Assembly (NCBI RefSeq): GCF_022811925.1
Contig: NZ_CP065511.1
Coordinates: 2,473,501 to 2,537,500, forward strand
Direction of reading: 5' to 3'
Source of the DNA: Cytobacillus oceanisediminis
GTDB lineage: Bacteria; Bacillota; Bacilli; Bacillales; Cytobacillaceae
DNA: 64,000 nt
In this document: positions 35,167 to 43,181 of the stretch, piece by piece
How the letters are laid out: each line of letters begins with the position of its first letter
Numbering within the stretch: the stretch's first letter is position 1
Notes under the pieces: model-generated
What the model was told of the DNA's origin: nothing
Database searches by the model: none
The model's input: the letters and a program-made list of their open reading frames with translations, nothing else
Made by a program: the position numbers and the translations under genes

Positions 35167-36117
35167 TTGAATATATTAACGGACATTTTAAATATTAAAT
35201 ATCCAATTATTCAGGGTGGCATGGGAAATATTAGCAACGCCATTTTAACAGCGGCAGTCTCGGAAGCCGGAGGGCTTGGCACTATCGGGGCAGGAACAAT
35301 GTCTCCTATGGAAGTTGAGAAGATAATTGAGGAAACAAAGAGTTTAACAAATAAGCCATTTGCCGTTAACGTTGCATTAAGTGTCTCCCCTTATGTAAAG
35401 GAAATCCTGTCCCTTGTAATTAAACATAAGATTCCTGCAGTATCCCTTTCGGCCGGAAACCCGGCTCCTTTTATCCCTAAGCTGCATGAAAAAGGTGTGA
35501 AGGTCATAACCGTAGCTGCTTCGGTAAGACAGGCGCTGAAAGCAGAGGCAGCCGGCGCGGATATCATTGCTGCTGAAGGGTATGAGGCAGCAGGAATCAA
35601 TAGTTCTCTTGAAACTACTACACTCGTATTGATTCCTCAGATAACAGGCGAGGTGTCAGTTCCTGTCGTGGCTGCCGGGGGAATCGGTGATGGCAAAGGG
35701 CTTGCTGCCATGCTTGCACTGGGGGCAAGCGGGGTGCAAATGGGCACTAGATTCATAGCAACCAAGGAGGCACCATTCCACCCGCAATATAAAAAGAAAA
35801 TTATTGAAGCATCCGATCATGAAACCCTTATATTGGGGCGTTCAGTTGGCAGAATACGAAGAGTGCTTTCCACCGGTTATGCCAATAAATTGCTGGATTA
35901 CGAAAAACAGGGCATCAGTCTTGATGAGTTTAATAAACTCACTTCAGAAGACTATCATAAAATTGGAGCGATAAATGGAAACGGTGATGAAGGGTTTATG
36001 AACAGCGGCCAGATAGCTGGCCTGATTGATGATCTTCCAAGCGTAAAGGAACTTTTAGAAACAATGATAGAAGATGCCAATCTTCAGATTCAAAATGCAA
36101 AGAAGCTATTAAACTAG
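35167..36117 (+). CDS. FabK / nitronate monooxygenase-like flavoprotein
   Basis: The 316-residue TIM-barrel protein resembles the FMN-dependent enoyl-ACP reductase II and nitronate monooxygenase group: YPIIQGGMGNISNA at the start, PFAVNVAL, VPVVAAGGIGDGKGLAAMLALGASGVQMGTRF for FMN phosphate binding. At the position where FabK and nitronate monooxygenases have the catalytic EAGGH, this protein has EGYEAAGIN, so the His is absent and the reaction may differ. AAGGAGG precedes the TTG start. It stands alone with its own terminator. Confidence 0.8.
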   Translation: MNILTDILNIKYPIIQGGMGNISNAILTAAVSEAGGLGTIGAGTMSPMEVEKIIEETKSLTNKPFAVNVALSVSPYVKEILSLVIKHKIPAVSLSAGNPAPFIPKLHEKGVKVITVAASVRQALKAEAAGADIIAAEGYEAAGINSSLETTTLVLIPQITGEVSVPVVAAGGIGDGKGLAAMLALGASGVQMGTRFIATKEAPFHPQYKKKIIEASDHETLILGRSVGRIRRVLSTGYANKLLDYEKQGISLDEFNKLTSEDYHKIGAINGNGDEGFMNSGQIAGLIDDLPSVKELLETMIEDANLQIQNAKKLLN

Positions 36118-36150
36118 CAAGCAGGCAGTTATATTTCTGCTTGCTTTTTT
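36117..36150 (+). terminator. Rho-independent terminator
   Basis: GCAAGCAG and CTGCTTGC pair around twelve bases and run into TTTTTT. Confidence 0.85.
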
Positions 36151-36303
36151 ATGTAATCATAACTTGCTAAAATATATTAAATTTTTAGAATATTATTGAC
36201 ACTCCAATGCTTAGGGTGATAATATAACGTTGTATTTACGATATTAAAAGTAAATATCATATAAATGGTGAAAACCATTTTGCGTACAGTTTCTACTCCA
36301 AGA

Positions 36304-36317
36304 TGTAAGCGCATACA
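36304..36317 (+). promoter_or_regulatory. Probable CcpA site (cre), one mismatch
   Basis: TGTAAGCGCATACA agrees with TGWAANCGNTNWCA except for A at position 10. It lies 60 bases before the start of the ABC substrate-binding gene, where CcpA could repress uptake. Confidence 0.5.
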
Positions 36318-36328
36318 TAATAGGTTTA

Positions 36329-36350
36329 AACTATCAGTAAGCTGATAGTT
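36329..36350 (+). promoter_or_regulatory. Perfect hairpin in the leader of the ABC importer
   Basis: AACTATCAG-TAAG-CTGATAGTT forms a 9-bp stem with a 4-base loop, 14 bases before the AGGGGG ribosome binding site. It has no T run, so it is either an operator or an mRNA structure affecting translation. Confidence 0.45.
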
Positions 36351-36376
36351 AATAAATTTGAATAGGGGGTCATATA

Positions 36377-37387
36377 ATGAAAAAATCGTTAAAAGCTCTT
36401 TCCTTGTTAATGGCTGCAGGGATGCTTGTTTTGAGCGGCTGTGGACAGGAAAAATCCAGTGGTTCTTCTTCAGAAGGAGATGAGAAGAAGCAATACACAA
36501 TTGGCATCACACAATTTGTAGAACATCCATCTTTAGATGCTGCGACAGAAGGATTTAAAAAAGCATTGGAGGATGAAGGCTTTAAAGAAGGCGATAATGT
36601 AAAATTCGATTTCCAAAATGCTCAAGCGGATATGAATAATACGCAGTCGATCGCAAATAATTTTGTCGGCGATAAAGTGGATATGATTTTTGCAAATGCT
36701 ACTCCGAGTGCCGTGAGTGCTCTAAATGCGACGAAGGACATTCCAATTCTCTTCACATCTGTTACAGACCCTATTGGAGCCGGCCTTGTTGAATCCTTTG
36801 ATCAGCCTGGAGACAATATCACAGGTACTACTGATAACCACCCGGAAGGAACTTCAAAAACAATTGATTTTATGATTGATGAAGCAGGTGTTAAAAATAT
36901 TGGCATCATTTACAATTCTGGAGAGCAAAATTCCGAGGTTCAGGTTAAACAGGTAAAAGAACTTGCTGAACCAAAAGGTGCAAAAATTGTTGAAGCATCT
37001 GTTTCAACCTCTGCTGAAGTTAAGCAGGCCGCCGACTCTCTTGTTGGAAGGGTAGATGCCATTTATATCCCTACAGATAACACGGTTGTGTCGGCTCTTG
37101 AATCGGTTATTTCTGTCGCTGACAGCAAAAAGATTCCTTTATTCGTGGGTGAACTGGATTCCATGAAACGCGGGGCTATAGCAGCCAGCGGTTTCAACTA
37201 TTTTGATCTTGGTTATCAGACAGGCACAATGGCCGCTGAGATCTTAAAAGGAAATAAAAAACCATCTGAAATTCCGGTTGAGCTTCCTGGAAGCCTTAAA
37301 CTGGTTATCAATAAAAAAGCAGCTGAAGCACAAGGACTGGAAGTAAAAGAAGAATGGGCAGATTTCGCAGAGTTCCATGAAGAATAA
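36377..37387 (+). CDS. ABC importer substrate-binding lipoprotein (TrpX-like)
   Basis: The 336-residue protein has a lipoprotein signal ending LSGCGQ and the ABC_sub_bind (TrpX) fold: TIGITQFVEHPSLDAATEGFKKAL, FANATPSAVSALNATKDIPILFTSVTDPIGAGLV, and PTDNTVVSALESVI. It binds the substrate outside the cell and delivers it to the permease that follows. TrpX-type systems take up tryptophan or related amino acids; the surrounding Phe/Tyr genes make an aromatic amino acid the best guess. Confidence 0.85.
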   Translation: MKKSLKALSLLMAAGMLVLSGCGQEKSSGSSSEGDEKKQYTIGITQFVEHPSLDAATEGFKKALEDEGFKEGDNVKFDFQNAQADMNNTQSIANNFVGDKVDMIFANATPSAVSALNATKDIPILFTSVTDPIGAGLVESFDQPGDNITGTTDNHPEGTSKTIDFMIDEAGVKNIGIIYNSGEQNSEVQVKQVKELAEPKGAKIVEASVSTSAEVKQAADSLVGRVDAIYIPTDNTVVSALESVISVADSKKIPLFVGELDSMKRGAIAASGFNYFDLGYQTGTMAAEILKGNKKPSEIPVELPGSLKLVINKKAAEAQGLEVKEEWADFAEFHEE

Positions 37388-37477
37388 ATGAGAATATCCG
37401 CCGGCTGGAAGCCCAATATCCTGCCGGCTGCTTTATAAACTTAGCTATAAAGAATTAAATAAAGGGTGTGATTCTTA

Positions 37478-38509
37478 GTGTTTACAGCCATATTCGGTGC
37501 GTTCGAGTCAGGTATTATTTACGCAATTATGGCACTTGGAGTATATTTATCGTTCAGGGTACTGGACTTTCCGGATTTAACGGTCGATGGAAGTTTTGTG
37601 ACTGGAGCGGCGGTAGCTGCAACCATGATTGTCAGCGGTGCTAATCCTTTTCTGGCTACGATCACTGCCTTATTTGCAGGTTTTATAGCCGGCTGCCTTA
37701 CTGGTATTATTCATACTTTCGGAAAAATCAATGCTCTGTTATCAGGAATCCTGATGATGATTGCTCTGTATTCGATAAACCTTCGTATCATGGGTAAATC
37801 AAATGTTCCGCTCTTGAACACAGAAACAGCTATTACACATGTCAGGGATTTTTGGGATAAAACAGGAATTGATCCTTTTTTCAACGGTATATTGACCATG
37901 GTGGGACTTGGCGACAGCCTCCCGAGAACATGGGGCATTATCCTCTTTATGTTAGTTGTAACATTGGCCATAAAATTCTTGACAGATCGGTTTCTTCAGA
38001 CTGAGATTGGATTAGCTTTAAGGGCTACAGGCGACAACAAGAGGATGATCCGCAGTCTTTCTGCCAACACCAACATGATGGTGATTTTGGGGCTTGGCCT
38101 TTCCAATGCAATGGTTGCTTTCTCCGGAGCATTGATTGCACAGCAAGGAGGATTCGCCGATGTTGGTATGGGTATCGGAATGATTATCATCGGGCTGGCT
38201 TCAGTCATCATCGGTGAAGCATTATTTGGCACAAAAACCATTGCCAGAACTACTCTCGCGGTTATTGGCGGAGCGATTATCTACCGCATCGTAGTTACCA
38301 TGGCGCTGAGAGTAGAGTTCCTGGAACCTGGTGATATGAAGCTGATTACAGCAACTATTGTAATCCTTGCTTTAATAATGCCCAAGATTATTGACCGCAC
38401 GAAGGAGAAGAAACGGAAAGCCAAAAGACTGGCAGGAAGCATGAACATAAGTGAATTGCCATCAGGCGGAAAGGGTGAGACTGGTGCTGCAATTAAATCA
38501 GATTCATAA
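37478..38509 (+). CDS. ABC importer permease (BPD_transp_2 family)
   Basis: The 343-residue permease has 8-9 hydrophobic segments and the LIV/TrpX-type features DFPDLTVDGSFVTGAAVAA, GINALLSGILMMIALYS-like turn and ALRATGDNKRMIRSLSANT in the ATPase-coupling loop. It starts with GTG after GGGTG. Its last 26 bases overlap the ATPase gene. Confidence 0.9.
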   Translation: MFTAIFGAFESGIIYAIMALGVYLSFRVLDFPDLTVDGSFVTGAAVAATMIVSGANPFLATITALFAGFIAGCLTGIIHTFGKINALLSGILMMIALYSINLRIMGKSNVPLLNTETAITHVRDFWDKTGIDPFFNGILTMVGLGDSLPRTWGIILFMLVVTLAIKFLTDRFLQTEIGLALRATGDNKRMIRSLSANTNMMVILGLGLSNAMVAFSGALIAQQGGFADVGMGIGMIIIGLASVIIGEALFGTKTIARTTLAVIGGAIIYRIVVTMALRVEFLEPGDMKLITATIVILALIMPKIIDRTKEKKRKAKRLAGSMNISELPSGGKGETGAAIKSDS

Positions 38510-39278
38510 AGTCTTCAATGAAGGTACTCCAGATGAAAAGATTGCACTGGATACGATCAATCTCACATTGAATGAGGGGGACTTTGTCACTGTTATCGGA
38601 AGTAATGGGGCAGGGAAGTCCACTTTAATGAATATTATCTCCGGTGTCATGATTCCTGATGTCGGGTCCGTTTATATCGATGGCCTAAATGTCACGGGCA
38701 TGTCTGAATATAAACGGGCAAAGCTCATAGGCCGGGTTTTTCAGGATCCGATGGCCGGTACCGCTCCGTCCATGACAATTGAAGAAAATCTCTCCATGGC
38801 GTATTCAAGGAATAAAACAAGAACATTAAGAAAAGGAGTTACGAAAAAGCGCAAAGACTATTTTCGTGAAGTTCTTGAAACCCTCCATCTTGGCCTTGAA
38901 GACCGTTTAAATGCAAAGGTTGGTTTATTATCAGGAGGAGAACGGCAGGCACTTTCATTATTAATGGCTACCTTCACAGAGCCATCCATTCTTTTGCTCG
39001 ATGAACATACCGCTGCTCTTGATCCGGCTCGCGCAGAGCTTATAACAAATCTGACAAAGGAAATTGTTGAAAAGTACAATTTAACCACTTTAATGGTCAC
39101 TCATAATATGCAGCAGGCGCTGGATTTAGGAAATAGGCTGATTATGATGGATAAAGGCCAGATTATTCTTGAAGTAGATGATGGACAGAAACAGCATCTG
39201 ACAATTGAACAGCTTCTAAACGAATTTCAGCGGATTCGCGGAACAAAAATGGCAAGTGATCGTGCTTTGCTTTCTTAG
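38484..39278 (+). CDS. ABC importer ATP-binding protein
   Basis: The GTG at 38484 has GGAAAGGG 8 bases upstream and gives 264 residues; it begins inside the permease gene. Walker A is GSNGAGKST, the signature is LLSGGERQALSLLMA, Walker B is LLLDEH and the switch His is in MVTHNM. The LLLDEHTAALDPARAELI ending is typical of TrpX-linked ATPases. It powers uptake through the preceding permease. Confidence 0.92.
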   Translation: MLQLNQIHKVFNEGTPDEKIALDTINLTLNEGDFVTVIGSNGAGKSTLMNIISGVMIPDVGSVYIDGLNVTGMSEYKRAKLIGRVFQDPMAGTAPSMTIEENLSMAYSRNKTRTLRKGVTKKRKDYFREVLETLHLGLEDRLNAKVGLLSGGERQALSLLMATFTEPSILLLDEHTAALDPARAELITNLTKEIVEKYNLTTLMVTHNMQQALDLGNRLIMMDKGQIILEVDDGQKQHLTIEQLLNEFQRIRGTKMASDRALLS

Positions 39279-39284
39279 AATAAT

Positions 39285-39321
39285 AAAAAGGATTAGCCAA
39301 TTTTGCTGGTTAATCCTTTTT
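39285..39321 (+). terminator. Rho-independent terminator of the ABC operon
   Basis: AAAAAGGATTAGCCA faces TGGTTAATCCTTTTT, giving a stem of about 15 bp that ends in T5. Confidence 0.9.
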
Positions 39322-39365
39322 GCATGGCAGAGAATCAAAAGAATTTTTAAAGTTTTTACAATTTA

Positions 39366-39408
39366 TTGACTATTTATTTAACGTAATGGTATCATATCGT
39401 TAAATAAA
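39366..39408 (+). promoter_or_regulatory. Promoter with long inverted-repeat operator
   Basis: TTGACT (39366-39371) and TATCAT (39390-39395) are 18 bases apart. TTTATTTAACG at 39373-39383 and CGTTAAATAAA at 39398-39408 form a perfect 11-bp inverted repeat with a 14-base spacer that brackets the -10 box. A repressor binding here would shut off the thioesterase and probably the genes behind it. Confidence 0.6.
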
Positions 39409-39445
39409 CGTCATACATATTTTATGAATAACAGGGAGGGATGGT

Positions 39446-39835
39446 ATGAAACCTGGGCTGCAAATTGGGAACCAGGCAGTTGTCCATGCAGTGGTTTCCC
39501 CTGAGATGTTCGCACAGTTTGAAGGGGAGGTCATTCATCCTGCCTATTCAACCGTAACGATGATCTATCACATGGAATGGGCATCCCGCCTGCTGATCAT
39601 CCCCTACTTGGATGAGGAAGAAGAAGGGATGGGGGGAGCTGTTACAGCCAGGCATTTATCCCCTTCACCTGAAGGATCATCCATTATCATAACAGCTACC
39701 GTATCCAAGCTGGACGGAAATTCAGTTTACTCAACTGTAACCGTCCATAATGGAAAAATACTTGCTGGCGAAGGTGAAGTCAAACAGGTGATTCTGAAGA
39801 AAAGCAGGATTGCAGAATTGTTAAAGAGAGAATAA
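39446..39835 (+). CDS. Hotdog-fold thioesterase (FlK-like)
   Basis: The 129-residue protein has the single-hotdog thioesterase layout of the fluoroacetyl-CoA thioesterase group: HPAYSTVTMIYHMEWASRLLIIPYL, then GMGGAVTARHLSPSPEGSSIIITATV and VYSTVTVHNGKILAGEGEVKQVIL. Such enzymes hydrolyse acyl-CoA thioesters. Its position in front of phenylalanine dehydrogenase suggests it clears an aryl-CoA such as phenylacetyl-CoA, which would protect free CoA. That substrate is inferred. Confidence 0.75.
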   Translation: MKPGLQIGNQAVVHAVVSPEMFAQFEGEVIHPAYSTVTMIYHMEWASRLLIIPYLDEEEEGMGGAVTARHLSPSPEGSSIIITATVSKLDGNSVYSTVTVHNGKILAGEGEVKQVILKKSRIAELLKRE

Positions 39836-39889
39836 AAGAATAGAAGTATCTTAGCCTAAATAAAAAAAGGCATTTTAATTTAATCTTAT

Positions 39890-39903
39890 TGTAAGCGCTA
39901 TCA
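39890..39903 (+). promoter_or_regulatory. CcpA binding site (cre), perfect match
   Basis: TGTAAGCGCTATCA matches TGWAANCGNTNWCA at all defined positions. It lies 21 bases before the phenylalanine dehydrogenase start, between the thioesterase and that gene, and should bring the catabolic operon under carbon catabolite repression. Confidence 0.75.
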
Positions 39904-39923
39904 TATATAAAGGGGAGAATGAA

Positions 39924-41033
39924 ATGACAGATATGTTTCAAAAAATTAAAGATCATGAACAAGTCGTTTTCTGCAACGATGAATCTACCGGTTTAAAGGC
40001 AATCATTGCAATCCACAGCACTAGATTGGGTCCGGCTTTGGGAGGCTGCCGTATGTTTCCATACAACAGTGTCGATGATGCCCTTGAAGATGTCCTCCGA
40101 TTATCAAAAGGCATGACCTATAAATGTGCAGCAGCCGATTGTGACTTCGGAGGCGGGAAGGCTGTAATTATCGGGGATCCATTAAAAGATAAAACACCCG
40201 AACTATTCCGCGCTTTTGGCCAATTTGTTGAATCATTGAACGGGCGATTCTACACAGGAACAGACATGGGTACTTCTACAGAAGATTTTGTTCATGCCCT
40301 GAAGGAAACGAATTGCATTGTAGGAGTTGATGAGGTTTATGGAGGAAGCGGCGATTCTTCGGTACCAACCGCACAGGGTGTTATTTATGGCCTTCAGGCA
40401 ACAAATAAAGCACTGAATGGAACAGACGACCTTTCAGGCAAAAGTTATGCCATTCAGGGACTTGGCAAAGTTGGATATAAAGTGGCAGAAAGACTGCTGG
40501 AGGAAGGGGCAGATTTATTTGTGACAGATATCAGCCGGCAGGCAATCGACCAGCTTCTCAGCAAAGCGAAAGAAATTGGTGCCGGGGTGAAGGTACTATC
40601 CAGCAATGAAATATATGCGGCTCAGGCAGACTTTTTTGTTCCATGTGCAATGGGCGGAGTCATTAATGATGACACAATCGGCCTGCTTAAAGTAAAAGCA
40701 ATCGTAGGTTCTGCCAATAACCAGCTTATGGATATGCGACATGGTCAAATCCTTAAAGATAAGGGCATCTTATACGCTCCCGATTATATTGTGAATGCAG
40801 GGGGATTAATCCAGGTCGCAGACGAATTATATACACCTAATAAAGAAAGGGTACTCCGCAAAACAAAAGCTATTTATAACTCTCTTCTGAACATCTACGA
40901 ACATGCTGAAGCAAATGGAATAACAACGGTGGAAGCATCCAACCAATTCTGCGAGAGCCGCATTGAAGCGCGCACACGCAGAAATAGCTTTTTCTCCCAT
41001 ATGAAACGCCCGAAGTGGGCAGTAAGAACTTAA
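39924..41033 (+). CDS. pdh: Phenylalanine dehydrogenase
   Basis: The enzyme converts L-phenylalanine and NAD+ to phenylpyruvate, ammonia and NADH. Among amino acid dehydrogenases the 369-residue sequence is closest to the Lysinibacillus/Bacillus phenylalanine dehydrogenases as I remember them: [15 protein letters not shown] (leucine dehydrogenases have GGTRM), [19 protein letters not shown] and the C-terminal [17 protein letters not shown]. Catalytic residues are K67, K79 and D114; the NAD Rossmann motif is [10 protein letters not shown]. The E1alpha gene follows after 74 bases on the same strand. Leucine dehydrogenase is the alternative, less likely. Confidence 0.88.
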   Translation: MTDMFQKIKDHEQVVFCNDESTGLKAIIAIHSTRLGPALGGCRMFPYNSVDDALEDVLRLSKGMTYKCAAADCDFGGGKAVIIGDPLKDKTPELFRAFGQFVESLNGRFYTGTDMGTSTEDFVHALKETNCIVGVDEVYGGSGDSSVPTAQGVIYGLQATNKALNGTDDLSGKSYAIQGLGKVGYKVAERLLEEGADLFVTDISRQAIDQLLSKAKEIGAGVKVLSSNEIYAAQADFFVPCAMGGVINDDTIGLLKVKAIVGSANNQLMDMRHGQILKDKGILYAPDYIVNAGGLIQVADELYTPNKERVLRKTKAIYNSLLNIYEHAEANGITTVEASNQFCESRIEARTRRNSFFSHMKRPKWAVRT

Positions 41034-41107
41034 TTTTTTTGCTTGGATAACAATATATATACCGTATAAAAGTGCTGAAAATAATTAAATAGCCAAAGGG
41101 TGAGAAG

Positions 41108-42175
41108 ATGGAAAATCACTTTCCGATCAGGCGGATAATGGACGAAAATGGAAAAATTATCAATTCCGATTATGAAGAAAAAATAACTGAAAAACTTGTA
41201 AAAGAGTTTTATAGACATATGGTAAGAATTCGTATTTTTGACCGCAAGGCTATTTCACTTCAGCGTCAGGGCAGGATAGGCACATATGCACCTTATGAAG
41301 GACAGGAGGCTTCCCAGGTCGGAACTGCTGCTGCATTAAGGGAGAATGATTGGATGTTTCCTACCTATCGCGACCACGGAGCAGCTATGACATTTGGCCA
41401 CTCATTGCGAAATATCCTGTTGTTTTGGAACGGAAGAAATGAAGGGTGTGTGCCGCCTGACGGAAAGAATATTTTTCCTCCGGCCATCCCGATTGCAACA
41501 CAAATCCCTCATGCGGCAGGAGCTGCTTTCGCAGAAAGGAAAAAAGGCACAGCAAATGCCGCTATTGCTTATTTTGGAGACGGTGCGACTTCCGAAGGAG
41601 ATTTTCATGAAGGGTTGAATTTCGCCAGCATTTTTAAAGCGCCGGTTGTCTTCTTTAATCAGAACAATCAATACGCCATATCTGTTCCTTTTGACAAGCA
41701 GATGAACACAAAAACAATCGCCCAAAAAGCCCTGGCTTATGATATTCCGGGAGTCAGAATCGATGGGAATGATGTTTTCGTGGTTTATTTTGAAACCTTA
41801 AATGCATTAGAAAGGGCACGTAAAGGTGAAGGGCCGACACTAATCGAAGCAGTAACGTGGAGATATGGGGCTCATACCACTGCAGATGATCCATCTAAGT
41901 ACCGCGATCAATCGGAAAGCAACAATAGAAGACAGGAGACTGACCCCATTTTAAGGCTTGAGCGCTGGATGAAAAATATGGGGAGATTCGATGAGAAATG
42001 GGTGCAGACCACTGAAGAGAAAGCAGCTGCTGAAATAGATAAGGCTATAGCCGAAATGGAGAATTTTCCTCCTGCCGATCCAGCAGTTATTTTTGACCAT
42101 GTCTTTGCAGAGCCTACATGGCAAATCAGGCAGCAGAAAGAAGAGTACCTGAAGCTGATGGGAGGTGGCCGATAA
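41108..42175 (+). CDS. 2-oxoacid dehydrogenase E1 component, alpha subunit
   Basis: The 355-residue subunit binds thiamine diphosphate through GDGATSEGDFHEGLNFASIFKAP and FFNQNN, and has the E1alpha phosphorylation-loop region WRYGAHTTADDPSKYRD. With E1beta it decarboxylates a 2-oxoacid and passes the acyl group to the lipoyl arm of E2. It is pyruvate/branched-chain-like by sequence; the neighbour phenylalanine dehydrogenase points to phenylpyruvate. Its stop and the E1beta start share a base (TAATG). Confidence 0.88.
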   Translation: MENHFPIRRIMDENGKIINSDYEEKITEKLVKEFYRHMVRIRIFDRKAISLQRQGRIGTYAPYEGQEASQVGTAAALRENDWMFPTYRDHGAAMTFGHSLRNILLFWNGRNEGCVPPDGKNIFPPAIPIATQIPHAAGAAFAERKKGTANAAIAYFGDGATSEGDFHEGLNFASIFKAPVVFFNQNNQYAISVPFDKQMNTKTIAQKALAYDIPGVRIDGNDVFVVYFETLNALERARKGEGPTLIEAVTWRYGAHTTADDPSKYRDQSESNNRRQETDPILRLERWMKNMGRFDEKWVQTTEEKAAAEIDKAIAEMENFPPADPAVIFDHVFAEPTWQIRQQKEEYLKLMGGGR

Positions 42176-43170
42176 TGAAAACGGCAGTTGAAGCAAAAAC
42201 CATGACATTGGTTCAAGCCATTACCGATGCACTAGATACCATGCTGAATGAAAAGGAAGAGGTTTTGCTGCTAGGAGAAGATATCGGAAAGAACGGTGGT
42301 GTTTTTCGTGCAACTGATGGTCTCCAGGCTAAGTATGGCGAAGGCCGTGTTATTGATACTCCTTTAAGTGAAGCGGGTTTTGTCGGAGCGGGAATTGGCA
42401 TGGCTGTAAATGGATTTTTACCGGTAATCGAAATTCAGTTTCTGGGTTTTATCTATCCTGCATATGAACAAATCATGACTCATGCTTCGAGGATCCGAAT
42501 GAGGACTATGGGACATTTTACTGTTCCGATGGTTATAAGGGCTCCATATGGTGCAGGTGTAAGGGCTCCGGAAATTCACTGTGATTCAACGGAAGCCATT
42601 TTTACTCATATGCCTGGAATTAAAGTAGTCTGCCCATCCAGTCCTTATGACGCGAAAGGACTGCTGATTGCTGCCATTGAAGACCCGGATCCGGTTCTGT
42701 TTCTTGAGCCGATGCGCTGCTATCGTTCGGCCAGGGAGGAAGTTCCTGAAGGGAAGTATAGCATTGAAATTGGAAAAGGCAAAAAGCTCATGGAGGGTGA
42801 TGATGTGACGGTCATTACGTGGGGAGCAATGGTGCCTGAGGCTATGGAAGCGGCAAAGCTGATGAAAGAAAAGAACACTCATTGTGATGTGATTGATTTA
42901 AGAACCCTTTTCCCTCTGGATAAAGATATGATCGCAGAATCTGTCCAAAAGACAGGGAGAACAGTCATTGTCCATGAAGCTCATGCTACCGGTGGAGTAG
43001 GAAATGATGTGCTTGCCATCATTAATGATACATCGTTTTTATATCAGAAAGCACCAGTTGAACGGGTTACTGGATTTGATGCACCAGTGCCATATTTCGG
43101 TTTTGAGGACCATTACCTGCCAACTCCGGCAAGGATCCAGCAAGCAATAGAAAAAGTTATGAAGTTTTAG
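42175..43170 (+). CDS. 2-oxoacid dehydrogenase E1 component, beta subunit
   Basis: The 331-residue subunit starts at the ATG of TAATG. Family features are LLLGEDIGKNGGVFRATDGL, DTPLSEAGFVGAGIGMAVNG, the PYGAGVRAPEIHCDSTEAIFTHMPGIKVV block and the C-terminal transketolase domain with VIDLRTLFPLD and VHEAHATGGVGNDV. It completes the E1 heterotetramer and is translationally coupled to E1alpha. Confidence 0.9.
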   Translation: MKTAVEAKTMTLVQAITDALDTMLNEKEEVLLLGEDIGKNGGVFRATDGLQAKYGEGRVIDTPLSEAGFVGAGIGMAVNGFLPVIEIQFLGFIYPAYEQIMTHASRIRMRTMGHFTVPMVIRAPYGAGVRAPEIHCDSTEAIFTHMPGIKVVCPSSPYDAKGLLIAAIEDPDPVLFLEPMRCYRSAREEVPEGKYSIEIGKGKKLMEGDDVTVITWGAMVPEAMEAAKLMKEKNTHCDVIDLRTLFPLDKDMIAESVQKTGRTVIVHEAHATGGVGNDVLAIINDTSFLYQKAPVERVTGFDAPVPYFGFEDHYLPTPARIQQAIEKVMKF

Positions 43171-43181
43171 GAGGAGAAGCC

